DNA of 64,000 nucleotides from Meridianimaribacter flavus (GTDB lineage: Bacteria > Bacteroidota > Bacteroidia > Flavobacteriales > Flavobacteriaceae). Of this stretch, positions 1 through 10,729 are shown piece after piece. Both the position numbers and the translations under genes were made by a program. How positions within the stretch are numbered: the first letter of the stretch is position 1; every line of letters begins with the position of its first letter. The DNA lies in contig NZ_SOQZ01000003.1 of assembly GCF_004366715.1 (NCBI RefSeq), positions 381,591 through 445,590 on the forward strand, written 5' to 3'. The notes under the pieces are model-generated. The model was not told where the DNA came from, made no database searches, and worked only from the letters and a program-made list of their open reading frames with translations.

Positions 1-1596
1 AGTTGTACCTTGAGTAGCGATTGGTAAAGAGGCATCATGAGTTACAGTTACCGTACCACCACAGTTGTCAGTAGCTGAAGGAGGCGTTAAAGTAGTCACT
101 TCACATTCAGCAGTTACATCGGCAAGTGTCGCCACATCAGGTACAGGAGCAGTAATATCATTTATAACTACATCTTGAGTTTGAGTAGATGTATTTCCGT
201 TTCCATCATCATAAGTCCAAGTCACTACAGTTGTACCTTGAGTGGTAATCGGTAAAGTCGCATTATGTGTTACTGTTACAGAGCCACCACAGTTATCAGT
301 AGCCGAAGGAGGTGTTAAAGAAGTCACTTCACATTCAGCAGTTACATCAGCAAGCGTCGCCACATCAGGAACAGGAGCAGTAACATCATCAATAACCACG
401 TTTTGGGTTTGTGTAGATGTATTTCCGTTACCATCGTCATAAGTCCAAGTTACCACAGTTGTACCTTGAGTAGCGATTGGTAAAGTGGCATTATGAGTTA
501 CCGTTACAGTACCACCACAATTATCAGTAGCTGAAGGAGGCGTTAAAGCTGTCACTTCACATTCAGCAGTCACATCAGCAAGCGTCGCCACATCAGGAAT
601 AGGAGCAGTAATATCATCAATAACCACGTTTTGAGTTTGTGTAGATGTATTTCCGTTACCATCATCATAAGTCCAAGTCACAACAGTTGTACCTTGAGTA
701 GAAATTGGTAAAGTGGCATCATGCGTTACCGTAACAGAGCCACCACAGTTATCAGTAGCTGAAGGAGGTGTTAAAGCAGTCACTTCACATTCAGCAGTTA
801 CATCAGCAAGCGTCGCCACATCAGGAACAGGAGCAGTAACATCATCAATAATCACGTTTTGAGTTTGTGTAGATGTATTTCCGTTACCATCATCATAAGT
901 CCAAGTCACTACAGTTGTACCTTGAGTAGTAATTGGTAAAGAGGCATCATGAGTTACAGTTACCGTACCACCACAATTATCAGTAGCTGAAGGAGGTGTT
1001 AAAGCAGTCACTTCACATTCATCCGTTACATCAGCAAGCGTCGCCACATCAGGAACAGGAGCAGTAACATCATCAATAACCACGTTTTGGGTTTGTGTAG
1101 ACGTATTTCCGTTACCATCGTCATAAGTCCAAGTTACCACAGTTGTACCTTGAGTAGCGATTGGTAAAGTGGCATTATGAGTTACCGTTACAGTACCACC
1201 ACAATTATCAGTAGCTGAAGGAGGCGTTAAAGCTGTCACTTCACATTCAGCAGTCACATCAGCAAGTGTCGCTACATCAGGAACAGGAGCAGTAACATCA
1301 TTTATAACTACATCTTGAGTTTGGGTAGACGAGTTTCCGTTCCCATCATCATAAGTCCAAGTCACTACAGTTGTACCTTGAGTGGTAATCGGTAAAGTCG
1401 CATTATGTGTTACTGTAACATAGCCACCACAGTTATCAGTAGCTGAAGGAGGCGTTAAAGCTGTCACTTCACATTCATCCGTCATATCAGCAAGCGTCGC
1501 CACATCAGGAACAGGAGCAGTAACATCATCGATTTCTATGTTTTGTATAACATCTATATCATTTCCATTACCATCATCAAAATTCCAAGTTATAGT
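1..1596. repeat. 228-bp tandem repeat array, seven units seen
   Basis: The conserved string AGTTGTACCTTGAG recurs at 1, 229, 457, 685, 913, 1141 and 1369, an exact 228-bp period, with a diverged eighth unit starting near 1597. The array lies inside the HYR coding region and each unit encodes 76 residues, so unit gain or loss keeps the frame. The array continues past the window start. Confidence 0.93.
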
Positions 1597-2544
1597 ATAC
1601 GTTCCTTGAGTGTTAAATGTTGTTGCGTCAGAAGTTGTTCCTGTTATGATAGTACCACAATTATCAGTTGTTGTTGGAGCTGTAACAGTAGCATTACACT
1701 CAGCAGTTATATCTGTTAATGCAGGTGTGTCAGGATTGATAGTGTCCACAACTGTTACTGTTGTAGTGCAAGTGTCAGTCTGACCTAAAGAATCTTCAGC
1801 GGTCAAGGTAACAATTACAGGGCTTCCAATATTGGAACAGTCAAATGAGTTGACATCAATTGATAAAGTAGGCGTGTCAAAGTCATCAGTAGAACCATTA
1901 TTGATATCAGTAGTGTTTATTGATGCGTTACCTGTAGCGTCTAGATAAACTGTTAGTGTAGTATTACAGTTAGCTGTTGGCGGATTATCTGCCCTAAAAG
2001 TAGCTCTGTAGTTAGCTCCTCCATTGCTAGCGTAGTGAGTTCCATCAGGGATATTGTCATTATTTGTATCATATTCTGACCTAGTATAAACTTCAAGGTA
2101 ATAATCACCTGAAGGTAATCCGTTTAAAATATTAATATTAGCACCTGAAGATTCCCAAGTTTGATCTATACTGTTTCCGCCACAATGATTAGAAGTTCCG
2201 TCATCAGTGTTAAATAAAATTTCGTGAGGAATAAAAGCTGAAGGAGCATCACTTATTAAATAAATCCTGTAGTCCAACCAGCTATTTAAAATATTGTCGC
2301 TAAAGCATTTATAAGTTTGATTTTGAGCGCCATTAAGTATTAAACTATTTGATGAGGTAAAAGTTCCAAGATTTAAACCATCAAAATCTTGGTTTCCTGT
2401 ATTTGCCTGTAAATTATAATAGGTGTTTCCAGCACTGTTGATATCTAGTATTAAATAACTCTCGTATATGTTGGATTGACTAATGCTTAAATTAGAAATC
2501 AAAGCAATTACAATTGCAATGATGCGAAGTAAATATTTTTTCAT
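1..2544 (-). CDS. Secreted HYR-repeat protein, 3'-truncated by window edge
   Basis: An open reading frame of 848 codons runs from an ATG at 2544 off the left edge of the window without a stop. It starts with a signal peptide (MKKYLLRIIAIVIALISNLS) and a ~170-residue N-terminal region that includes a D-rich calcium-site-like stretch (YDTNNDNIPDG). From about residue 230 come HYR (hyalin-type Ig-fold) repeats. The seven nearest the window edge are near-identical 76-residue units with the pattern TAPVPDVATLADVT-ECEV...DNCGG...TQGTTVVTWTYDDGNGN. Such proteins are extracellular adhesins in Flavobacteriia and usually end in a T9SS sorting domain; that end is outside the window, so T9SS export is inferred. 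It is transcribed away from the metallo-beta-lactamase gene at 3021. Confidence 0.85.
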   Translation of the reverse strand, partial: MKKYLLRIIAIVIALISNLSISQSNIYESYLILDINSAGNTYYNLQANTGNQDFDGLNLGTFTSSNSLILNGAQNQTYKCFSDNILNSWLDYRIYLISDAPSAFIPHEILFNTDDGTSNHCGGNSIDQTWESSGANINILNGLPSGDYYLEVYTRSEYDTNNDNIPDGTHYASNGGANYRATFRADNPPTANCNTTLTVYLDATGNASINTTDINNGSTDDFDTPTLSIDVNSFDCSNIGSPVIVTLTAEDSLGQTDTCTTTVTVVDTINPDTPALTDITAECNATVTAPTTTDNCGTIITGTTSDATTFNTQGTYTITWNFDDGNGNDIDVIQNIEIDDVTAPVPDVATLADMTDECEVTALTPPSATDNCGGYVTVTHNATLPITTQGTTVVTWTYDDGNGNSSTQTQDVVINDVTAPVPDVATLADVTAECEVTALTPPSATDNCGGTVTVTHNATLPIATQGTTVVTWTYDDGNGNTSTQTQNVVIDDVTAPVPDVATLADVTDECEVTALTPPSATDNCGGTVTVTHDASLPITTQGTTVVTWTYDDGNGNTSTQTQNVIIDDVTAPVPDVATLADVTAECEVTALTPPSATDNCGGSVTVTHDATLPISTQGTTVVTWTYDDGNGNTSTQTQNVVIDDITAPIPDVATLADVTAECEVTALTPPSATDNCGGTVTVTHNATLPIATQGTTVVTWTYDDGNGNTSTQTQNVVIDDVTAPVPDVATLADVTAECEVTSLTPPSATDNCGGSVTVTHNATLPITTQGTTVVTWTYDDGNGNTSTQTQDVVINDITAPVPDVATLADVTAECEVTTLTPPSATDNCGGTVTVTHDASLPIATQGTT

Positions 2545-3020
2545 TTTAGCTATAATTTGTATAAACTATTTGTCTTTGTTTTAATAAATGGGGCTAATTG
2601 TTTAGTTGTTAAATAGCTATTAATTGTATAAATAAAAGGGAATGCCCAAATTTATTGTCAATATAGCCTTACATGAAAAATACTCGTTGAAATGCTTATT
2701 TATACTTTGACGGTTGTTAAAAAAAATAGAGAAAAACTATTCTTCGATAAAATGCAATTTTACCCGATGATTGTTATGAGTTTAATTGATTGTTAATCAG
2801 CAGTATAGAGTTGGTTTGTTAAGCTGTATTAAAGTGCGAAATAGAGTTAAAATACTAACATGATTTGATAATTTAATACTTAATTAATAGCAAAACTAGG
2901 AGCTTAAAAAGATTTTTGTAAATTTATAATCCCTTCCCTATATACTAATAGTCATTTTAAATGATGAGTTAATAGCATGGAGTTTAGTTAACTTCATTTT
3001 TTAACTCTAAAATATTAATT
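2545..3020. other. Divergent intergenic region
   Basis: This is 476 bp of AT-rich sequence between two divergent genes. On the minus strand TAAATTTG (2647-2654) fits the Bacteroidota -7 box TAnnTTTG, about 100 bp upstream of the HYR gene start. I see no matching TTG at the expected spacing, so it is only a weak promoter candidate. No convincing promoter for the gene at 3021, no small ORF and no RNA gene were seen. Confidence 0.4.
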
Positions 3021-4535
3021 ATGGCTCAATTAGATACTTCAAAGTATAATGTAAAAAATAACTCCAATTATTCTTTTGCAGCGTTTCCGGATGCGAAAAT
3101 TTATCCTGATGAAAATGAAGATGGAAAATGGACACAGCACCTTCTTTTTGGTGATTATATAAGTATAGTCGATTTAGAAGTTGTTAATAATCATGTTAAA
3201 GTAAAATCAAGAAATAAATTAGGTTGGATACACATTAACGATCTTCAAAAAGAGCGTGTTCTAGAAGTCAATTTTGTAGATATAGGTCAAGGCGATGGAT
3301 GTCATTTAATCACTCCTAATGATGAACATTATCTTATCGATGCTGGTAAAGGCGATAATATGTATCGCTATTTGTATTGGCGATTTAACTTAGATAAAAA
3401 CACAGCGTTGCCCTTTAAATTTAAAGCATTGTTGAGCCATCCTGATAATGATCATTTTTTAGGGTTTTCACAAATTTTTGAAGCTCCAGCGGTTGAGTTT
3501 GATAAAATTTATCACAGTGGCATAGTTCAAAGACCAAAGCGTATTGATAAAGGCTGGAACACTCAATTAGGCAAAAAAGAAGAACTTTCTGATGGTAAAG
3601 ATTACATAACGACGTTGCTGTTTTCAGATGATGAAGTAAAAAGTGTATTGAGTGATGACGAAAACTTAAGCGGTAGTGGTTCGCAATATTGTAAAACTAT
3701 TTTTAAAACACTCAATCAACTACAAGACCCAGAGTTTATAGGGTTAAATAGTAATGACGGATTTATAGTAGGTGATGGTTCTGATACAAGTTTTTCATTA
3801 GAAGTGTTAAGTCCAATTCTTACAAATATTGACGGAAAAAAAGCATTGCCATACTTTGGTAGTCAAGGAAAAACCAAAAACGGACATTCAGTATTATTAA
3901 AGCTAAAGTACAAAAAGCTCAAAGTACTATTAGGTGGCGATATAAATGAAGAAGCTGGCGAGTATATTAATACATGTTTGGGTGATGAAGCGTCTGATAA
4001 ACTTCAAGTTGATATTGCAAAAGCGTGCCATCATGGAAGTCATTTGTTCAATTATGAATTTTTAGAGCATGTTAATGCATTAGGAACTGTAATCTCTAGT
4101 GGTGACGATGAAAACTATAGTCACCCAAGACCTGATACTTTAGGTGCAATAGGAAAAACAGGATATAGTAAAAAACCTTTGATTTTTAGTACTGAGTTGG
4201 CTAGATCCAATAAAGAGTTCTCAACAGCTACAATACCAGAACTGGTTTTAAAATACCAAACATGGGAGCGAGCTCAAAAAGATTATGAAAACTTACTCAA
4301 TAATTTTATTGATACACCCGAAAATGAACAAGCCATAAAGGCGCTTAAAGAGGATGCTACAAAAAAATATAAAGAGATTAATTCTTACTTAACAAGACAT
4401 GGTATGATTAACCTAAGAAGCGATGGACATAAAATGATTGTGGCCCAAAAGCTTGAAAAAGATTCTAATCATGGTAAGTATGATATTTATGAATTTGAAT
4501 ATAGCGATACCGAAAAGCGTTTTGTGAGAATTTAA
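3021..4535 (+). CDS. SH3-like / ComEC-type metallo-beta-lactamase-fold hydrolase
   Basis: The protein has 504 residues. Residues ~20-78 look like a bacterial SH3 domain (GDYISIVD...VKVKSRNKLGWIHINDLQ). Residues ~80-400 form a metallo-beta-lactamase fold of the ComEC/Rec2 C-terminal type: an opening strand VNFVDIGQGDG, the metal-binding motif SHPDNDH (H140, D142, D144, H145), then LLGGDINEE, KACHHGSH and a later SHPRPD. A ~100-residue helical tail follows. There is no signal peptide and none of the ComEC membrane segments, so it is a stand-alone, probably cytoplasmic hydrolase. The substrate cannot be told from sequence; relatives act on nucleic-acid or phosphodiester substrates. It sits alone between two surface-protein genes, and ATG 3021 is the only sensible start. 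Confidence 0.8.
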   Translation: MAQLDTSKYNVKNNSNYSFAAFPDAKIYPDENEDGKWTQHLLFGDYISIVDLEVVNNHVKVKSRNKLGWIHINDLQKERVLEVNFVDIGQGDGCHLITPNDEHYLIDAGKGDNMYRYLYWRFNLDKNTALPFKFKALLSHPDNDHFLGFSQIFEAPAVEFDKIYHSGIVQRPKRIDKGWNTQLGKKEELSDGKDYITTLLFSDDEVKSVLSDDENLSGSGSQYCKTIFKTLNQLQDPEFIGLNSNDGFIVGDGSDTSFSLEVLSPILTNIDGKKALPYFGSQGKTKNGHSVLLKLKYKKLKVLLGGDINEEAGEYINTCLGDEASDKLQVDIAKACHHGSHLFNYEFLEHVNALGTVISSGDDENYSHPRPDTLGAIGKTGYSKKPLIFSTELARSNKEFSTATIPELVLKYQTWERAQKDYENLLNNFIDTPENEQAIKALKEDATKKYKEINSYLTRHGMINLRSDGHKMIVAQKLEKDSNHGKYDIYEFEYSDTEKRFVRI

Positions 4536-4651
4536 AAATTAAACCTATAGTCAAAGTGTTGAATTGACTTAAAATTAATATACAACAAATGTTAATTTAA
4601 TAAGAATTTAACTACATTTATTTTTTCTAAGCCATTTAATATCATTTGCTT

Positions 4652-7600
4652 ATGAACAAAAATACATTCCGTTTACTTGCAATAGCGCTTTGCATAGTGT
4701 GTTGTTTATTTAGTGTCTTTAATATGAATAAAGACGTTTTCACTCAGTCACTGTACAATAAAGATTTAATTAGTTTAAACAATGCAATGATGCCAAACGC
4801 TACTATTGATGGAGATGCAGACGTGTGTCTTAACGATAGTCCTAATCCGCAAGTTACATTTACAGGCTCTAATGGAACTACACCTTATACCTTTACGTAT
4901 ACTATAAATGGTGGAGCGTCTTTAACGGTTTCTACAACTGGTAGCAATAATTCGGTAGCTCTTAATGCAAGTACAGCAACAGCAGGAACGTTTGTTTATG
5001 AGTTAATCTCAGTGACTGATGCTAATGGAGACGCAACTAACGAAAATGGCACAGTAACTATAGTTGTCGGGACACCTCCTACAGTAGATTTTACATTTAG
5101 TAATAATGGAGCTTGCTCAGGAACACCAGTTGTATTTACGCCTAATGTAACAGGAAATGGACCTTATACTTACGATTGGGCTTTTGGAGATGGAGATTCT
5201 TCAACTGCTCAAAATCCGTCACACGAATATGTAGCTGAAGGTTGTGGGTTTTCTACTTTTTCAGCAACTCTTACTGTAACCGATACTAATGGATGTACAG
5301 CGTCTATTTCTAAAACCATTAGTGTTGAACAAAAGCCTAATATGAGTTTTGAAGATTTAGATGCACAATTTAGTCCACCTTTTGATAATTGTGGAAATAA
5401 CACATCAGATCCTGAATATACTGTAAACGTTGGGAATACCTCACCTTCAGATAGCTGTATCGTATCTTATGACATTGATTGGGGAGATGGCACAACAGAA
5501 ACTAACGTGACGTTTCCGCTTTCGCATACTTATTTGGAGTTAGGGTCTTTTAATATGGTTGTTACTGGTTATAGCGATACAGGCTGTATAAATACCGAAA
5601 CGATTTTAATTAAAAATTCAAGTAATCCAGTAGGAGCGATTGAAATTCCTGGAAATACAGTAAACCTTTGTTTGCCTGTGTCTCCAATAGATTTTGCTAT
5701 TGGGTCTTGGGGAATTAACCCACCAGACACTGTATACTATGTTAATTATGGAGATGGCACCCAAGTTACTTACACGCAAACACAGTTAGAAGCATCTACA
5801 TATTATAATGCCTCAAATCCTGCTGCATCACAAAATTATCCAATACCACATACCTATACTGAATCTAATTGTCCAAGTCCAAACTATACAGTCTTTTTGA
5901 GTATTGTGACCTCTTGCGGACAAACCGATTTAACAGCAGGACCAATTATTATATTAAGTAAGCCTGATGTAGATTTTGAATTTGAATCGCCTGCTTGTGT
6001 AGATGTACCTGTTCAATTTACTAATTTAACCACAGGAGGTTATAACCAAAACTGTACCACAAACTCACTGTATTATTGGGATTTTGGAGATGGCAATACG
6101 TCTACCGATGAAAATCCGTCGCACACTTACACTGCAGCAGGAACTTTTAACATTACCTTATATGCCGAAAATTTTTGTGGTGAAACCGATGAAATAATTA
6201 AAACCATTTGTGTAGAACCAGAACTAGTAGCCGACTTTACATTAGATGCTAATAATGGTTGTGCTCCATTTATAGTAGCTGCTACTAATACTACAGATAC
6301 ATCTATGACTTGTAGTGCTGAAACGTATTTATGGGAAATAGCTTATACACCTGATTTCTGTGGTACTACTGAATCTTGGAGTTTTACTAATGGTACAGAC
6401 GAAAATTCTGTAAACCCATCGTTCCAATTTGATAATGCAGGAATATATACAATAACACTAACTGCAACTAATGCTTGTGGAAGTAGCACAATATCTGAAA
6501 TAGTTGAAGTTAAACAACCTCCAGCAGCGACCTTAAATCCAGTTACTGATAGTTGTGGGACAGCTTCTGTAAATCCTGTAGCAACAGTTGTGTCTTGTGC
6601 TCCAGCATCTGAAACGGTCACTTACAGTTGGAGCTTTCCTGGAGGTGTTCCTGCAACGTCCAATACACTTAACCCAGGAACCATTGCTTATAATACAATA
6701 GGTAACTACACAATAACATTCAGTGTTACTAATAGTTGTGGTACAACAACAGTAACTCAAGATTTTTCGGTTAATGAAACACCTACAATTACAAATACCA
6801 ATTTAACGCAATCCATTTGTTCTGGAGTCGAAACCGCAGCTATTAACTTAACGTCTGATAATAGTGCTACAACATACAGTTGGGTATCAAATAATCCTGC
6901 AGGTTTAACAGGATATGTGCCATCAGGAACTTCCGATGTAATTCCTGCTCAAACACTTGTAAATAACACATCTAATCCAATCATTCTTATTTATACAGTA
7001 ACACCTGATATTAATGGTTGTAATGGAGCTCCAGTAGATTTTGAAATCACAGTAGAACCTGCACCATTAATCACAGATCAACCCATACCAAATTCGGTAT
7101 GTTTAAATGGAACACCTGATGATTTGTCGGTAACCATTCAAGGAACAGGAACACCAAACTATCAATGGTATCAAAATACGGTTAACGATACTACAACAGG
7201 AACACCTATTGCAGGTGCAACTTCAGCAACATATACACCACCAACAGATACTGTTGGAGAGATGTATTATTATGTCGTAATTACGTTTTCAACTGGTGGT
7301 TGTAATGAGATAACGTCTAATGCAGCTCTAGTTGAAGTAGTTAATTCTTCTCAAATTGATGTTGAGCCTATTGCTACGCAATCTGTTTGTGTTGGTGGTC
7401 TAGCAGATGAGTTGTCTGTAGTCACTTCAGGAGGAACAGGAACAATTTCATACCAATGGTTTAGTAACACTACTAGTAGTACAACAGGAGGAACACCAAT
7501 TGCAGGTGCGACAATGGCAAATTATACACCTCCAGCATATACAACAGCTGGAAATTATTACTATTATGTTGAGGTTGTGTTTACAGCAAGTGGATGTGCA

Positions 7601-10600
7601 GGTTTGGTAAGCGATGTAGCAGAAGTGGTAGTGGTTGATGATCCTGTAGTAACAACGCAACCTATTGCATCTCAAAGTTTATGTCAAAATACCAGTGTAC
7701 AAAATTTAGAAGTTGTTGCTAATGGAGGTTTAGGAACAGTGAGTTATCAATGGTATGTAAATACTGTAAATAGTAATACAGGAGGAACCCTAATTGTAGG
7801 AGCAACAAGTAGCACTTACACACCACCAGTTGATACTGTAGGCACGTTTTACTATTACTGCGTGGTGCAGCAAGATGTGTCTGGTTGTGAGGTAGTAAGT
7901 GATACTGCTGAAGTTGAAATTAGTGCAGGCGCGCAATTTACAACTCAACCAATGTCTGATGTATTATGCTTAGGAGAAACAACAGCAACGCTTCAAGTAG
8001 CTTACGTAGACGGAACAGGAACTCCAACATACCAATGGTATGAAAATACAGTTAATGACACCACAACAGGAACAGCTATTGCAGGAGCAACAACAGCAAG
8101 TTATTTACCTGATGTGTCTTCTGTGGGAACCACATTTTATTACTGTATTATAACGTTTAATTCAGGTGGTTGTTCAGAGTTGATTTCTGCAGTTGCTGAA
8201 ATTACTGTTAACGAAACACCAGATATTAGCGATGCAACAGTGTTAATTTGTAGTGGTAACGCGTTTGTACACAATCCAGATGCTACCAATGGAGATACAG
8301 TACCAGCAAATACAATGTATACTTGGTCTACGCCAACGGTTACTCCTGCAGGAAGTAGTGTTGGTGCTTCTGAGCAGTTAACGCCTGTAGCTTCAATAAC
8401 ACAATTTTTAGAAAACACAACAGTTAATCCTTCTACTGTAACTTATACAGTTACGCCTATTTCAGGAAATTGTGTAGGAGCAAATTTTGAAGTGATAGTT
8501 ACTGTAAATCCTTCAATTTCTGTAACTACAACAGTTATTAATAATACCTGCTTTGAGTCTAATAATGCGTCAATAGAAATTGATATTGTTGGAGGTGTGC
8601 CTTTTTCAACAGGAAATCCTTATAATATCGATTGGTCAGGACCTAACGGATTTACAAGTACTAACGAAGATGTTTTTAATCTAGAAGCAGGAACTTATGT
8701 GCTTAACATAGAAGATGATGGAGGTTGTCCTTATACCGAAACTTTTGAAATTATTGAACCAGATGAGCTTGTGTTTAGTGCTGTCAATTTTGATCCTGAT
8801 ACAATATCTTGCTTTGGTGCAAATGATGGGTCAATAGGTATTGATATTTCAGGAGGAACAATGCCTTACACCTATAACTGGACGCTTAATGGAGGTCCTT
8901 TTTCAACGGATGAAGATGTAACAAATTTAGGTCCTGGAGTGTACGAAGTTTCAGTAACCGATGGTAATAGCTGTGGACCAATAACTCAAGAGTTTGTTAT
9001 TGATGAACCTCCTTTGTTAACGGTAAGTTTACTAGACCAAACCAATGTGTTGTGTTTTGGAGATAATACAGGTGCTATTACAATTGAAGCTTCAGGTGGT
9101 CGACCAGACTATACTTTTTCTTGGGTTGGACCAAACGGTTATGCGAGTACTAACCAAGATATTGATACTTTATTTGCTGGTTTATATACAGTAACGGTTA
9201 CAGATAGTTCTAACTGTATTGCTGTTTTAGAAGTTACGATTATTCAAAATGATGAAATAAATATTGATGTGACAACTACCGAAATAGAGTGCTATGGAGA
9301 TAATAATGCATCAATTACAATCAATAACATTTCAGGAGGTGTTCCGCCTTACGACATCGCTTGGAGTAATTTTGGTACAGGTAATAGTCAAACAAACCTT
9401 TCTGCAGGAATTTATACCATTACAATTACTGATGCTGAAAACTGTCAAAGAGATGTTCCGATAGAAATTGAAGAAGCTCCAGTTTTTCTAATAGACCCTG
9501 TTGTTACTCAAATGTCTTGTGCAGGAGAAAACGATGCAAGTATAGCTTTAAATTTAGTTGGAGGAATTGACCCTGTTACGGTCGATTGGAATGACGACCC
9601 AACAGCAGGAGTGGAGCGTAATAATTTAGCACCTGGGACGTATACAGTTACTATTACTGACGGAACACCATGCGTCATTCAAGAAAGTTTTACAATTTTT
9701 GATATCAATCCTTTGGTACTATCTGCCAACATTACTAATGCGCTTGATTGTGATGATACCAACAGTGGTGCAATAAATTTACTCATTCAAGGAGGTACAC
9801 CTCCATTTGATGTGTTGTGGTCTAATGGTGCAACTACCGAAGATTTAGATAGCATACCTCCAAATACCTACACAGTTGTAGTTACTGACGTTAATGGTTG
9901 CGAAGTTCAAGGAAGCTGGGACGTAACAAGGTTTGAACCTCTAGAGTTGCAAGTCGAAACACAGTCTGATGTAGATTGTGAAGCACAAACTGTTAACCAA
10001 ACATTTGTAGCTATGGCAAGTGGAGGAGTACCACCATTTCAATACAATTGGTCAAGCGGTACAGTTAGTGGAGCAAACAATGAATTAATGACTACTGATA
10101 TTAACGGACTAGTGCTTTTAGAAGTTGTAGATAGTCAGGGTTGTACTACCAATTATAGTTTTGATGTAGACATCCCAGTTTTAGGAAACCCAGGATTCGA
10201 GACTACGTCTTTTGGGTTTGAAAACTATGGAGTGTATGCTATTAGCGATCCTATACAGTTTACAAATACTGCAACTGGCGATTTTGAGAGCATTCTGTGG
10301 GATTTTGGAGATGGCAATTTTTCAGCTGAAGAAAATCCAACACATACCTATTTAGAAGTAGGAAACTATGTGGTTACGCAAACAGTAACCTATCCGTTTG
10401 GATGTGTATACACCCATACAATAACGCTTATTGTTGAACCTGGTTATAAACTTATAATGCCTAATGCATTTACACCTAATGAAGATACTTTAAACGATTA
10501 TTTTGGACCTGTTTATGTAGGCTTAAACACCTTAGAAATTAACATATATGATACTTGGGGAAGCCTTATCTACTCAGAGTCTGGAGATGATATTAGAGGT

Positions 10601-10720
10601 TGGGACGGAAAAGTAAAAGAAGAAGAAGCCGAAAACGGAAACTATTACTACACCTTTTCAGCCAAAACATTTTATGGCGATACGGTTACAAAACAAGGTG
10701 CATTTGTATTTATTAAATAG
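4652..10720 (+). CDS. Giant SprB-like gliding/T9SS cell-surface protein
   Basis: 2022 residues from ATG 4652. A TTG six bases upstream also opens the frame, but the ATG directly precedes a normal signal peptide (MNKNTFRLLAIALCIVCCLF). Order seen: PKD-type domains marked by WxFGDG...PSHxY up to ~residue 700; a four-copy Ig-like set (~810-1190) sharing YQWYxNT...T-G-T-IAGAT...YTPP; then six or seven SprB-type repeats (~1290-1770) with CxGxNxxSI...GG-PPY...W...GTYTVTITD; a last PKD domain; and a C-terminal gliding-motility CTD (PNAFTPNEDTLNDYF...NIYDTWGSLIY...GWDGK...YYYTFSAKTFYGD). That CTD is the type B sorting signal for T9SS. The PorP/SprF-like gene follows after 9 bp, the usual pairing. Its role is inferred as surface adhesin or motility protein. 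Confidence 0.88.
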   Translation: MNKNTFRLLAIALCIVCCLFSVFNMNKDVFTQSLYNKDLISLNNAMMPNATIDGDADVCLNDSPNPQVTFTGSNGTTPYTFTYTINGGASLTVSTTGSNNSVALNASTATAGTFVYELISVTDANGDATNENGTVTIVVGTPPTVDFTFSNNGACSGTPVVFTPNVTGNGPYTYDWAFGDGDSSTAQNPSHEYVAEGCGFSTFSATLTVTDTNGCTASISKTISVEQKPNMSFEDLDAQFSPPFDNCGNNTSDPEYTVNVGNTSPSDSCIVSYDIDWGDGTTETNVTFPLSHTYLELGSFNMVVTGYSDTGCINTETILIKNSSNPVGAIEIPGNTVNLCLPVSPIDFAIGSWGINPPDTVYYVNYGDGTQVTYTQTQLEASTYYNASNPAASQNYPIPHTYTESNCPSPNYTVFLSIVTSCGQTDLTAGPIIILSKPDVDFEFESPACVDVPVQFTNLTTGGYNQNCTTNSLYYWDFGDGNTSTDENPSHTYTAAGTFNITLYAENFCGETDEIIKTICVEPELVADFTLDANNGCAPFIVAATNTTDTSMTCSAETYLWEIAYTPDFCGTTESWSFTNGTDENSVNPSFQFDNAGIYTITLTATNACGSSTISEIVEVKQPPAATLNPVTDSCGTASVNPVATVVSCAPASETVTYSWSFPGGVPATSNTLNPGTIAYNTIGNYTITFSVTNSCGTTTVTQDFSVNETPTITNTNLTQSICSGVETAAINLTSDNSATTYSWVSNNPAGLTGYVPSGTSDVIPAQTLVNNTSNPIILIYTVTPDINGCNGAPVDFEITVEPAPLITDQPIPNSVCLNGTPDDLSVTIQGTGTPNYQWYQNTVNDTTTGTPIAGATSATYTPPTDTVGEMYYYVVITFSTGGCNEITSNAALVEVVNSSQIDVEPIATQSVCVGGLADELSVVTSGGTGTISYQWFSNTTSSTTGGTPIAGATMANYTPPAYTTAGNYYYYVEVVFTASGCAGLVSDVAEVVVVDDPVVTTQPIASQSLCQNTSVQNLEVVANGGLGTVSYQWYVNTVNSNTGGTLIVGATSSTYTPPVDTVGTFYYYCVVQQDVSGCEVVSDTAEVEISAGAQFTTQPMSDVLCLGETTATLQVAYVDGTGTPTYQWYENTVNDTTTGTAIAGATTASYLPDVSSVGTTFYYCIITFNSGGCSELISAVAEITVNETPDISDATVLICSGNAFVHNPDATNGDTVPANTMYTWSTPTVTPAGSSVGASEQLTPVASITQFLENTTVNPSTVTYTVTPISGNCVGANFEVIVTVNPSISVTTTVINNTCFESNNASIEIDIVGGVPFSTGNPYNIDWSGPNGFTSTNEDVFNLEAGTYVLNIEDDGGCPYTETFEIIEPDELVFSAVNFDPDTISCFGANDGSIGIDISGGTMPYTYNWTLNGGPFSTDEDVTNLGPGVYEVSVTDGNSCGPITQEFVIDEPPLLTVSLLDQTNVLCFGDNTGAITIEASGGRPDYTFSWVGPNGYASTNQDIDTLFAGLYTVTVTDSSNCIAVLEVTIIQNDEINIDVTTTEIECYGDNNASITINNISGGVPPYDIAWSNFGTGNSQTNLSAGIYTITITDAENCQRDVPIEIEEAPVFLIDPVVTQMSCAGENDASIALNLVGGIDPVTVDWNDDPTAGVERNNLAPGTYTVTITDGTPCVIQESFTIFDINPLVLSANITNALDCDDTNSGAINLLIQGGTPPFDVLWSNGATTEDLDSIPPNTYTVVVTDVNGCEVQGSWDVTRFEPLELQVETQSDVDCEAQTVNQTFVAMASGGVPPFQYNWSSGTVSGANNELMTTDINGLVLLEVVDSQGCTTNYSFDVDIPVLGNPGFETTSFGFENYGVYAISDPIQFTNTATGDFESILWDFGDGNFSAEENPTHTYLEVGNYVVTQTVTYPFGCVYTHTITLIVEPGYKLIMPNAFTPNEDTLNDYFGPVYVGLNTLEINIYDTWGSLIYSESGDDIRGWDGKVKEEEAENGNYYYTFSAKTFYGDTVTKQGAFVFIK

Positions 10721-10729
10721 AGCGTTATA

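Noticed and set aside
242-442. 66-codon plus-strand ORF
   Set aside because: It is an antisense frame of the HYR repeats and recurs only because the DNA repeats.
1-1596. CRISPR-like regular repeats
   Set aside because: The 228-bp units are contiguous, in one reading frame and encode HYR domains; there are no short repeats with unique spacers.
4646-4651. TTG start two codons upstream for the SprB-like gene
   Set aside because: The ATG at 4652 begins directly with a lysine-rich signal peptide start, and the TTG adds nothing.
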